In this document: positions 51,949 through 59,923 of the stretch, piece after piece
Numbering within the stretch: position 1 is the stretch's first letter
Layout of the letters: every line of letters begins with the position of its first letter
Source of the DNA: Granulosicoccus sp964449565
GTDB taxonomy: Bacteria > Pseudomonadota > Gammaproteobacteria > Granulosicoccales > Granulosicoccaceae
DNA length: 64,000 bases
NCBI GenBank assembly: GCA_964449565.1
Contig: CAYUZB010000005.1
Span: 1 to 64,000 of the forward strand
Direction of reading: 5' to 3'
Made by a program: the position numbers and the translations under genes
Notes under the pieces: model-generated
The model's database searches: none
Seen by the model: only the letters and a program-made list of their open reading frames with translations
Told to the model about the DNA's origin: nothing

Positions 51949-53051
51949 TGGCAAATGGTAGCTCACCTCGACGCATGCTCGTCACCGGCGCTGCCGGGTT
52001 TATTGGTGCCAACTTTGTTAGATATTGGCGTAAGGCACATGCCGACGATACCATTGTCATCATCGACGCACTGACCTACGCTGGCAATCGTGCGAACCTT
52101 CAAGGCATGCTCGATGACAAGTGCCAGTTGGTCGTCGCCAACATTAATGACACCGAACTTGCAAAGACCTTGCTACGTGATCATCAGCTCGACACCATCG
52201 TACACTTTGCCGCGGAAAGTCATGTGGATCGATCGATCGAAGGCCCTGATGCCTTTATTGAAGCCAATGTACTCGGTACGCACTCGCTGCTCAAAGCGGC
52301 GCGACAGGTTTGGCAGGTTGAGGCGCAAGCGCCTGACAGTCATCGTTTTCACCACGTATCAACCGATGAGGTCTACGGTAGTCTCAATCCTGAGGACCCG
52401 GCGTTTACAGAGACCACGGCCTACGCGCCAAACTCACCGTATTCCGCAAGCAAGGCATCATCAGACTTCCTCGTTCGTGCCTACCATCACACCTATGGCA
52501 TGAATGTGACCACCAGTAATTGTTCCAACAACTATGGCCCTTATCATTTTCCGGAGAAGTTGATCCCGTTGGTGATCATCAACATCCTGCACGGAAAAGC
52601 GTTACCGATCTATGGAGATGGCAAGAATATTCGTGACTGGCTGTATGTAGAAGACCACGCTCGAGGAATCGAACGAGTGCTTGACAATGGCAAATCAGGT
52701 GAGACCTACAACATTGGTGGGGTCAATGAATGGACCAACATTGATATCGTCAATCTGGTTTGCAATTTGATTGACCAGCGCTTCGAGTCAGATAGTCAGT
52801 TGCGAAATGACTACCCTGATTGTCCAGCATCAAACAACAAACCAAGTGATTCATTGATTAGCTATGTGACAGACCGCGCTGGCCACGATTTCCGCTACGC
52901 GATCGACACGACTCGCATCAAGCAAGAACTTGGGTATGAGCCATTGATCAGCTTTGAAACAGGTATCGAGAAAACCATTGACTGGTATCTGGCCAACCCT
53001 ACGTGGTGGCAAGCTGTCCTCGATGGCAGCTATATGGACGCAAAGGCCTGA
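51948..53051 (+). CDS. rmlB: dTDP-glucose 4,6-dehydratase
   Basis: An extended SDR of 367 residues that takes dTDP-glucose to the 4-keto-6-deoxy sugar. TGAAGFIGANFVRYW is the NAD loop, FAAESHVDRSIEGPDAF and HVSTDEVYGSL hold active-site residues, and YSASKASSDFLVRAYHHTYG has the Tyr/Lys pair. SNNYGPYHFPEKLIPL follows. rmlCDB form one operon; rmlA is about 34 kb away. Confidence 0.96.
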   Translation: MANGSSPRRMLVTGAAGFIGANFVRYWRKAHADDTIVIIDALTYAGNRANLQGMLDDKCQLVVANINDTELAKTLLRDHQLDTIVHFAAESHVDRSIEGPDAFIEANVLGTHSLLKAARQVWQVEAQAPDSHRFHHVSTDEVYGSLNPEDPAFTETTAYAPNSPYSASKASSDFLVRAYHHTYGMNVTTSNCSNNYGPYHFPEKLIPLVIINILHGKALPIYGDGKNIRDWLYVEDHARGIERVLDNGKSGETYNIGGVNEWTNIDIVNLVCNLIDQRFESDSQLRNDYPDCPASNNKPSDSLISYVTDRAGHDFRYAIDTTRIKQELGYEPLISFETGIEKTIDWYLANPTWWQAVLDGSYMDAKA

Positions 53052-53213
53052 TAGCTGCAGACAAGGACATCGGTTGGATTATTCCCGTACCGCCGGAGGC
53101 TTATACAGCGGCTACCAACTCCGGATTGCTGCAAGGGTAGATGGCTTCGCAAAAAAGTGAGACTTAAATACCGAGCATTTTGCAAAGAGGGTTTTCTTTC
53201 ACGTGCATATCGG

Positions 53214-53663
53214 TCATGCCTGGGGTCCGATTAACCAGGTCGCTGTCGCCGTACATACAAGGTCGCCACTCGAATCACGAATCTCTGATACGACCGGTAC
53301 CTCGGTTCGTTCCTTGAATTCTGGTACCTCTGTCTTGCACTCAGCCAGCAGGTCGCCACGGGCTTTTTTGGTGTAGTCCACTGTGAGTTTTATAAGAATC
53401 CCGTTGAATCCACTGGGCATGCCGGACAACACGGCGAGACCAGTTGAGTATTCAGCCACATTGGCCAGCGCGATGGCGTGTACAGACCGCAGATGGTTAC
53501 GTACGTGGCGCCGATCCCGCAACAATACCTGTGCGTGCCCAGGTACCAGGGTCAAGACGCGTGATCGCATCGTTCCGGTGTATGGAATGAGAAGTCCGAC
53601 CAACAGACTGAACAGAAATTTGCCGCCCGGGAGGGGAGATAAGCGCCCCCACCAAAGCAACAT
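53214..53663 (-). CDS. DUF4442-like hotdog-fold protein
   Basis: The protein of about 149 residues begins MLLWWGRLSPLPGG. It contains RHVRNHLRSVHAIALANVAEYSTGL in two blocks, the pattern of DUF4442 hotdog proteins (thioesterase-like, acyl-CoA or acyl-lipid substrates possible). The ATG at 53663 follows GGTG with good spacing; a TTG at 53735 would overlap the upstream gene. It is the third gene of the sigma/ChrR operon, so it probably belongs to the same stress response. Confidence 0.75.
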   Translation of the reverse strand: MLLWWGRLSPLPGGKFLFSLLVGLLIPYTGTMRSRVLTLVPGHAQVLLRDRRHVRNHLRSVHAIALANVAEYSTGLAVLSGMPSGFNGILIKLTVDYTKKARGDLLAECKTEVPEFKERTEVPVVSEIRDSSGDLVCTATATWLIGPQA

Positions 53664-53700
53664 GGTTTCACCAATGGAGACAGATTTAGATGATGAGGGT

Positions 53701-54354
53701 CTAGATTCCGACAAAAGGTTGGATGATCTTGCCAATCATTCCCTGGAATCTTACAGGAGAATGGGTGGCAATCAAGGCGATACATGGCTCAGAGGTGTCA
53801 ACCACGGGCTGATGTACGTCATGACCATCAAGATCAGCGATGTCCCCTGCCTTGAAGCGTCCAATTTCATCGTGATAGGAGCCCCTCACGACATAGGTCA
53901 ACTCACGATCATTGTGTGAGTGCGCACTCAGGACAACACCGGGCGACAGATGCAGCAATTTGAAGGCGCCTTCGCGGCGGTGTTTGTCAGTCAGATTGTG
54001 CTGTTTGATACCCGGCGCCATGCGTTTCCAATCCAGCTCTTCCAGCCGGGAAGGGAGCAGGCGCCCTAATGGGCGAGGAACATCGTCTGCTAATGGTTTT
54101 TTCTTTATGGCGTAATGGTTTGCTGACTGAGTCAGCTTTGCCCGCTGTAATAAATCGCTAACCGGTGTCGTGACGCCTGTTGTTTCTTCAACTTCAAGTA
54201 ACGCTCCACCGATATGGTCAGCCATCACCGAACGGGCTCGACAGTGTTGGCAGACGGTCAAATGACAGGCAATCAAAGTTTCCATCGATTCGCTAAGACT
54301 GCCTGCGGCATAGTCTTGCAAAGTTTCATCGGTCAGATGGTGAGAAATACTCAT
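53701..54354 (-). CDS. chrR: ChrR-type zinc anti-sigma factor with cupin domain
   Basis: The 217-residue protein has an N-terminal zinc anti-sigma domain (HLTDETLQDYAAGSL, then HLTVCQHC, the HxxxCxxC motif, at about residues 31-38). The C-terminal cupin domain has LSPGVVLSAHSHNDRELTYVV and GDIADLDGHDVHQPVV. This is the ChrR layout of Rhodobacter sphaeroides, which releases its sigma factor when singlet oxygen is present. It directly follows the sigma gene with one intervening base. Confidence 0.9.
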   Translation of the reverse strand: MSISHHLTDETLQDYAAGSLSESMETLIACHLTVCQHCRARSVMADHIGGALLEVEETTGVTTPVSDLLQRAKLTQSANHYAIKKKPLADDVPRPLGRLLPSRLEELDWKRMAPGIKQHNLTDKHRREGAFKLLHLSPGVVLSAHSHNDRELTYVVRGSYHDEIGRFKAGDIADLDGHDVHQPVVDTSEPCIALIATHSPVRFQGMIGKIIQPFVGI

Positions 54355-54355
54355 C

Positions 54356-54988
54356 TTATTTTATTGACTCGTCTTGAAGTTGCGTTCGTACAGCCTGCAT
54401 GGCCAGTCGAATGCGGGATTTTACGGTACCAATCGGCAGATCCAGCCAAGCCGCAATGGCGCCGTGCGACTGGCCGCGAAAATAGGAAAGGTGCATGACC
54501 TGTTGTTGTTCTTGCGGTAACGTAGCAAGCGCCTGCTTGAGTTGTTCGGCTGCCTGAGCATCGCTGACATACTTGGCCTGAGTGTCATCGTCTGTTGTCT
54601 CGATGTCGAGCATTTCGTCGTCCAACTCAACTTCGATGCGAGAATTACCTCTCAGGTAATCAATGCGACGATTTCTCGCAATCGTGAAAATCCAGGTGCT
54701 AGCGGCTGCTTTTTTCGGATCGTAGCTCTCTGCTCTTCGCCAGATCGTCAGCATGATTTCTTGAGTCAATTCCTCGGCTATTTGCTCGGTCATGCCTTTG
54801 CCCATCAGGAAGGATTTGACCCTGCCACCGTAGTAGCTGTAGACGTCAGCAAACGCCGCTTCATCCTGGTGCTGTCCGATGGCGCGAAGGTTATCGCCCA
54901 TTCGTTTACGCAGCACGGCGCTGGCGCTACCGGCAGATCCGGATTTTGCTCCTGTTTCCAACTCTGTTGTCACGACAGCTTCCATCAT
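54356..54988 (-). CDS. rpoE: ECF sigma factor, ECF11/RpoE (singlet oxygen type)
   Basis: A sigma-70 family ECF factor of 210 residues with region 2 (ELTQEIMLTIWRRAESYDP, TWIFTIARNRRIDYLR) and region 4 (LPQEQQQVMHLSYFRGQSHG, LPIGTVKSRIRLA). Pairing with a ChrR anti-sigma defines the ECF11 group. The first 29 residues are variable. A candidate self-promoter ends only 9 bases before the annotated ATG (54988). The mRNA would then be almost leaderless, or the start may be the ATG at 54901 (MGDNLRAIGQHQDEAAF). Confidence 0.9.
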   Translation of the reverse strand: MMEAVVTTELETGAKSGSAGSASAVLRKRMGDNLRAIGQHQDEAAFADVYSYYGGRVKSFLMGKGMTEQIAEELTQEIMLTIWRRAESYDPKKAAASTWIFTIARNRRIDYLRGNSRIEVELDDEMLDIETTDDDTQAKYVSDAQAAEQLKQALATLPQEQQQVMHLSYFRGQSHGAIAAWLDLPIGTVKSRIRLAMQAVRTQLQDESIK

Positions 54989-54997
54989 TTCAATATA

Positions 54998-55026
54998 GGT
55001 TACGCATCAGAGATCAATCCGGATCT
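54998..55026 (-). promoter_or_regulatory. Candidate ECF11 (RpoE) promoter of the rpoE-chrR operon
   Basis: On the minus strand AGATCC (55026-55021), 18 bases, then TAACC (55002-54998). It closely matches the site before the DUF3833 gene and my memory of the RpoE-ChrR consensus TGATCC-N18-TAAGA. Confidence 0.5.
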
Positions 55027-55106
55027 TGGCAAATCGATTGATCTGTCTGGGGTGCGACCTCCGTAGCACTCCATTATGCAATTCTCGATAGGGTAGACTC
55101 AACACG

Positions 55107-56444
55107 ATGGTAACTGACGGAGACACCCATATCGCCGTGGTGGGTAGCGGCGCTGCTGGGCTCTCGGCCGCATGGCTACTGGCGAAATCCCATCGGGTGA
55201 CCCTGCTGGAGAAGGACGACAGACTGGGCGGGCACGCCCATACCGCTGAAATTCCGGGTGCTGACGGACTGTGTATCGACACCGGGTTCATTGTCTACAA
55301 CGAACCCTGCTATCCGAATCTGGTCGCCTGGTTAGATGAAATCGGCGTGGCGACGGAGGCTAGCGACATGTCTTTTGCGGTGTCCCGTGATAATGGCTCT
55401 TTCGAGTACGCTGGCGGCCCTAAACTAGGCCTGCTGGCACAACCCGGCCTGTTGCTGAAGCCGAGATTCTGGCGGATGCTGCGAGACTTGTTGCGTTTCT
55501 ATCGCGAAGCGCCGGATACCATGAGTGACGATCCCGCTGAAACTCTGGGGGATTTTCTCGTTCGCAACCAGTATTCGGGCGCATTTGTGCATGATCATCT
55601 GTTGCCCTTCGGCGCTGCAGTCTGGTCAACCTCCAGAACCCGAATGCTTGATTATCCAGCCATGGCCTTCATCCGCTTTTGTGAGAATCATGGCCTGTTG
55701 AAACTGTCGGGTCGGCCGCAGTGGCGAACAGTTAGCAACGGCTCGCACAGCTACGTCAAGGCGGTTGAAAAAGCGATCGGTCAAGAAAATATCGTGACCA
55801 ATTTCCATGTCGATCGTATCGAGCGTCAGGAAGACGGCGTGACCATTCACGCGCGCAATGGACATCACATTCGCGCCGACCACGTGGTTATCGCCACCCA
55901 CGCTGATCAAGCGCTCAGCTGCCTTGACAGCGCCAGTGATCTGGAACAGACCTTACTTTCCCCATTCGCATACGAATCCAATCTAGCCATACTGCACACG
56001 GATACCCGCTACTTGCCAAAGCGCAGGCGTGCCTGGTGCAGTTGGAATTACGTCGAGATGGGTGGTGGTCCAGCCGCGCCTGTATCTGTCAGCTACTGGA
56101 TGAACCGACTGCAAAATATCGACTCAGATACTCAATATGTCGTCACCTTGAATCCGGAAGTGCCTCCGGAAGAACTTACAATACTGCGCTCCCAAGTCTA
56201 TGAACATCCCGTGTTTACGAGTCAAACCTGGGCCGCGCAACAGCGGCTATGGTCGCTTCAGGGCCAGCAGCGCACATGGTTTTGCGGTAGTTACTTTGGC
56301 GCCGGTTTTCATGAAGATGCCATCCAGGCGGGCTTGGCGGTTGCGGAACAGCTTGGAGGCAAACCACGCCCATGGGTGCTGGATAATCCTTCGGGAAGAA
56401 TTTTCGTTCGTAAGCCGCCTGTACTCGAGTTGGTCGCTGCGTGA
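55107..56444 (+). CDS. FAD-dependent oxidoreductase of the sigma/ChrR regulon
   Basis: A 445-residue amine-oxidase-like flavoprotein with the dinucleotide loop VVGSGAAGLSAAWLLA at about residues 10-25 and DRLGGHAHT. GFIVYNEPCYPNLVAWLDE is common in this group, known as 'NAD/FAD-dependent oxidoreductase' next to DUF1365 and CFA-type genes. In Rhodobacter, related gene sets make furan fatty acids or change lipids under singlet oxygen. It overlaps the DUF1365 start by 4 bases and is divergent from rpoE. Confidence 0.85.
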   Translation: MVTDGDTHIAVVGSGAAGLSAAWLLAKSHRVTLLEKDDRLGGHAHTAEIPGADGLCIDTGFIVYNEPCYPNLVAWLDEIGVATEASDMSFAVSRDNGSFEYAGGPKLGLLAQPGLLLKPRFWRMLRDLLRFYREAPDTMSDDPAETLGDFLVRNQYSGAFVHDHLLPFGAAVWSTSRTRMLDYPAMAFIRFCENHGLLKLSGRPQWRTVSNGSHSYVKAVEKAIGQENIVTNFHVDRIERQEDGVTIHARNGHHIRADHVVIATHADQALSCLDSASDLEQTLLSPFAYESNLAILHTDTRYLPKRRRAWCSWNYVEMGGGPAAPVSVSYWMNRLQNIDSDTQYVVTLNPEVPPEELTILRSQVYEHPVFTSQTWAAQQRLWSLQGQQRTWFCGSYFGAGFHEDAIQAGLAVAEQLGGKPRPWVLDNPSGRIFVRKPPVLELVAA

Positions 56445-57211
56445 CAGGCAGCGCGCTTTACACTGGTGAGGTTTATCACAGACGCAAGCGCCCGCGTGAG
56501 CATAGTTTGCGCTACCGAGTGTTTACTCTACTTTTGAATCTCGATGAAATACCCGATATCGCTTCGTCGTTATGGTTATTTTCGCACAATCGTTGGAATC
56601 TACTTGGCTTCCATGACAAGGATTTTGGTGAGGATCAGCAAGAACCTCTGCGTGACTACATCGAGAGATTGCTGCAAGAAAACAACATCAAGGAATATCC
56701 AGACACCATTATGCTGAGCTGCTACCCCCGGGTTCTCGGCTATGTATTCAACCCATTGAGCCTTTTCTACTGTATTGATGCGAAGGGCCATCTCTTTGCT
56801 GTTGTGCACGAGGTCCACAACACCTTTGGCGAGCGCCATGCTTACGTGTTGCCGGTCCTGCCAGACACTCAAGAGTGGATACATCAGCGCGCGGTCAAGG
56901 AACTATTCGTTTCACCGTTCGCGCAGATGAACATGCATTATGATTTTCGCCTCAATTTACCCGATGAAAAACAAGTCATCATCATAAGAGCGAGCGACGA
57001 AGACGGTGTACTGATCACTGCGAGCTATAAGGCTAGCAAGCAGTCACTGACAGCCGCCGCCCTGATGCGAGAGTTCTTCCGTATCCCTTTAATGAGCTTC
57101 AAAGTCATTATCGCTATTCATTGGGAAGCTTTGCGATTGTGGATCAAGCGAGTCCCCTGGTTTAGTCATCAACCAAAACGAATCAATAAAAAGCAAAAAA
57201 ACCATGCCTGA
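56441..57211 (+). CDS. DUF1365 family protein
   Basis: The 256-residue protein begins at GTG 56441 and carries SALYTGEVYHRRKRPREHSL, GYVFNPLSLFYCID and EVHNTFGERHAYVLP, the marks of DUF1365. The molecular function is unknown, but the gene is nearly always beside a flavin oxidoreductase and a CFA synthase-like gene, as here. It overlaps both neighbours (4 and 8 bases), so the three products are made together. Confidence 0.9.
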   Translation: MTGSALYTGEVYHRRKRPREHSLRYRVFTLLLNLDEIPDIASSLWLFSHNRWNLLGFHDKDFGEDQQEPLRDYIERLLQENNIKEYPDTIMLSCYPRVLGYVFNPLSLFYCIDAKGHLFAVVHEVHNTFGERHAYVLPVLPDTQEWIHQRAVKELFVSPFAQMNMHYDFRLNLPDEKQVIIIRASDEDGVLITASYKASKQSLTAAALMREFFRIPLMSFKVIIAIHWEALRLWIKRVPWFSHQPKRINKKQKNHA

Positions 57212-58460
57212 TTCCAATAGCGAATTCGTTCAGCCTCGATTACCGGTTCACTATCGTTTGCAAAATCTCCTTGGCAGCGTACTGGGTCGGAAATTTGATC
57301 AAGTACTTGATGGCATAAATGTCGGCCAGCTAAGCCTGACCTGGCCCGATGGTCATACCACTCAGCACGGAAATCGTTCAGAAAAGCACGAAGAAAATGC
57401 GCATGTGGTACTGAACAACTTCAAACCGATCCGCCTATTGATGTTCAATGGTCAGATTGGATTTGCAGAAAGTTATCTTGCTGGCCACTGGACAACCGAC
57501 AGTCTTGAAAATCTCTTCCGGCTCATCATGAATAACGACGCGAATATCAGACAGTTGATTCGCGGCAGTCGCATTGCGCGGTTTTTCAACAATCGCAAGC
57601 ATGATAACAACGACAACACAAAGCAGGGCAGCCAACGTAATATCGCGTATCACTATGATCTGGGCAACGATTTTTATTCTCTTTGGCTTGATCAAAGCAT
57701 GAGTTACTCTTCCGGTATTTTTGAACCGGGCGATACACTTGAGGACGCACAACTCGCAAAATTACAAAATGTGAGTCGTTTGCTGAGACCTGAACCAGGT
57801 GCCAAAGTATTAGAAATCGGCTGTGGATGGGGAGCGATGGCAAAGCACCTTGCTTGCGAAAACGCTTGCGATGTACGTGCGATTTCACTATCGGCTGAGC
57901 AGCTTGATTACGCGCGAAACCATAACAATGTCGCAAGATCAGATGACACCTTTTCTGGTCATACCAATTTTCAATACAAAGACTACAGAGAGGTCACCGG
58001 CCAGTTTGATCACATCGTTTCGATAGAAATGTTTGAAGCGGTCGGTGAGCGTTATTGGCAGACCTACTTCCATAAGATCCACGAACTGCTTGATCACGGC
58101 GGTACTGCAGTCTTGCAAATAATCACCATTCTGGAAGATTTTTTCGACAGTTACAGAGCTAACCCTGATTTTATTCAGCGTTATATTTTTCCCGGTGGCA
58201 TGCTGCCGACTCGAACTCAACTGAAGGCCTTGATAGAGGAGGCTGGTTTTGATCTTGTTCAATCACAGTGGTTTGGTGAAAGCTACGCTGATACCTTGAA
58301 AGACTGGCGAGAACGGTTTGAGTCTGTTTCCCGAGATGTGCGATCGCAAGGCTTTGATGAGCGATTTTTGCGGATGTGGCGCTACTATCTGACTTACTGT
58401 GAGACTGGATTTCGCTTTGGACGAACCGACGTAGGTCAGCTGGTTTTGTGCAAACGATAA
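57204..58460 (+). CDS. cfa: Cyclopropane-fatty-acyl-phospholipid synthase family methyltransferase
   Basis: The 418-residue SAM enzyme has VLEIGCGWGAMAKHLA at about residues 200-215, then YDLGNDFYSLWLDQSMSYSS before it, and IVSIEMFEAVGERYW with the active-site Glu. CFA synthases methylate double bonds in membrane lipids. In the RpoE-ChrR regulon of Rhodobacter a member of this family works in a stress-linked fatty acid pathway, so the product here may be a branched or furan precursor rather than a cyclopropane. The last gene of the FAD-DUF1365-cfa run. Confidence 0.9.
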   Translation: MPDSNSEFVQPRLPVHYRLQNLLGSVLGRKFDQVLDGINVGQLSLTWPDGHTTQHGNRSEKHEENAHVVLNNFKPIRLLMFNGQIGFAESYLAGHWTTDSLENLFRLIMNNDANIRQLIRGSRIARFFNNRKHDNNDNTKQGSQRNIAYHYDLGNDFYSLWLDQSMSYSSGIFEPGDTLEDAQLAKLQNVSRLLRPEPGAKVLEIGCGWGAMAKHLACENACDVRAISLSAEQLDYARNHNNVARSDDTFSGHTNFQYKDYREVTGQFDHIVSIEMFEAVGERYWQTYFHKIHELLDHGGTAVLQIITILEDFFDSYRANPDFIQRYIFPGGMLPTRTQLKALIEEAGFDLVQSQWFGESYADTLKDWRERFESVSRDVRSQGFDERFLRMWRYYLTYCETGFRFGRTDVGQLVLCKR

Positions 58461-58487
58461 CGTTTTGCAGTATTTGACAATTTAAAA

Positions 58488-58516
58488 TGATCCGCGAGTG
58501 ATACGGCAGCGTAACG
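58488..58516 (+). promoter_or_regulatory. Candidate ECF11 (RpoE) promoter of the DUF3833 gene
   Basis: TGATCC (58488-58493), 18 bases, then TAACG (58512-58516), 56 bases before the GTG at 58572. The same pattern occurs upstream of rpoE with the same spacing. Confidence 0.55.
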
Positions 58517-58571
58517 GCTCCCAACGACGGTCAAAGGTTCCCATTCTGGCCGATAATTTTCCCTGAGGGCC

Positions 58572-59168
58572 GTGCTGGCAGGCACAGTTTTCACACTGGC
58601 GAGCGGGTGCACCAATATGACCATTGAAGGCTTGGCGCGAGATACTCCGACGTTTGATTTTCGTGAATATTTTCAGGGGCACACACGTGCTTCTGGATGG
58701 TTCTCGGACAGGTTCGGCAAGCCCCGACGCCACTTCTGTGGCGATTTTTTCGGTACCGAGAAAAACGGCAAGCTTGAGCTGGATGAAACACTTTTCTACT
58801 CCGACGATGTTACAGAAAGCCGACTGTGGTTGGTCGACCTTCAATCCGAAGGAAAATTCAGCGCAACTTCAGATTCGCTCATTGGTGATGCCACAGGTAC
58901 GTTCAGTGGCAACGCACTCGCCATGAACTACACCATGCGGGTGAAAATCGCTGAGGATAAAGAGTGGGTACTTGGCATGAAGGACTTCATGTTGCTGCAA
59001 CCTGATCACAGTTTGCACAACATAACTCAGGTTTATAAATGGGGTATTCGCATCGGAACTGTTTCTACTCAATATACTCGCCACGACGGTTCACAAATGT
59101 GCCGTGAGGTAATCACTCGCCAAAGTGGTGGTTTTTCCAGGGCGCTTGATACTGAAAAGGCTGCGTGA
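58572..59168 (+). CDS. DUF3833 family lipoprotein
   Basis: The 198-residue protein has a very short lipoprotein leader from the GTG at 58572: only 12 residues before the lipidated Cys in TLASGC. An in-frame stop at 58554 limits the frame upstream, so a CTG at 58563 (adding an Arg) is the only longer option. GLARDTPTFDFREYFQG and RASGWFSDRFGKPRRHF match DUF3833, whose function is unknown. It sits downstream of cfa and near a candidate RpoE site. Confidence 0.8.
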   Translation: MLAGTVFTLASGCTNMTIEGLARDTPTFDFREYFQGHTRASGWFSDRFGKPRRHFCGDFFGTEKNGKLELDETLFYSDDVTESRLWLVDLQSEGKFSATSDSLIGDATGTFSGNALAMNYTMRVKIAEDKEWVLGMKDFMLLQPDHSLHNITQVYKWGIRIGTVSTQYTRHDGSQMCREVITRQSGGFSRALDTEKAA

Positions 59169-59202
59169 AAATTCTAAATGGACCAATAGTCTGGACCGAT
59201 AG

Positions 59203-59916
59203 TCATTCAATCAGGTAGTCAATCTCGCTACCATCCTTGCCTTTGAATGCGAGGCGCGACCAAACAAGATTTTTGTCGTACCAGACATCTGCCTGAATTT
59301 GGCCAGCGATGCGATAGTGGTCGGTAGCGATTACTCCTCGACCGGTTTTGATTTGTTCTTCACCCATCGATTGCATTGCTATGACATTCTCTTTACCAGT
59401 AATCGTATTAAAGATGCGTTGACTGCCAATCACATTCGCATTCCAGTGATTGCTGGCGAAATGCAGGCGGTCCACACTTTTTGGTTCGGCGGCGCGTATT
59501 AGGTGGCTACCAGTGTCATCGTTTGACATCGACACCTTGGTCACGGTTTGGTTTTCTGTCGTCGTTCCGGTTACGCTGATCAACTGATCGTCTGTCCATA
59601 TTTCTTCACAAACGTAGTGAAACGTGTATACAGGGATCTTCAGCATGGTTACCCTGATTCTGGATTCGACCGAAACGTTCAAACGATCACCGTTTCTGGA
59701 GAATCGAACTTCATGGTTGCCAATTTTCTTACCCTTGCGGGTAATTTCGTAGCGTGTCACTGCACCGTAACGCTCTGCCAGCTGCCGAGCTCCAGGGTTT
59801 GAATTTTTGGTAGCGTAGGCGATTCTGCTGGCTCCGCCAATGCCAAACAAGAGCGCGCCAACGCCCGTTAACGTCCGTAAAAAGTGCCGCCGGGGATAGG
59901 AGTAGTCAGTGTTCAT
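59203..59916 (-). CDS. Tat-exported DUF6134-like protein
   Basis: From the ATG at 59916 (MNTDYSYPRRHFLRTLTG) the N-terminus has a twin-arginine signal with RRHFLR, then a hydrophobic GALLFGIGGASRIAYA. The mature part is beta-rich (YEITRKGKKIGNHEVRFSRN) and resembles DUF6134, a periplasmic family of unknown role. It ends 34 bases from DUF3833 in convergent direction and follows tmcA on the same strand. Whether it belongs to the RpoE regulon is open. Confidence 0.7.
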   Translation of the reverse strand: MNTDYSYPRRHFLRTLTGVGALLFGIGGASRIAYATKNSNPGARQLAERYGAVTRYEITRKGKKIGNHEVRFSRNGDRLNVSVESRIRVTMLKIPVYTFHYVCEEIWTDDQLISVTGTTTENQTVTKVSMSNDDTGSHLIRAAEPKSVDRLHFASNHWNANVIGSQRIFNTITGKENVIAMQSMGEEQIKTGRGVIATDHYRIAGQIQADVWYDKNLVWSRLAFKGKDGSEIDYLIE

Positions 59917-59923
59917 GACCTGT

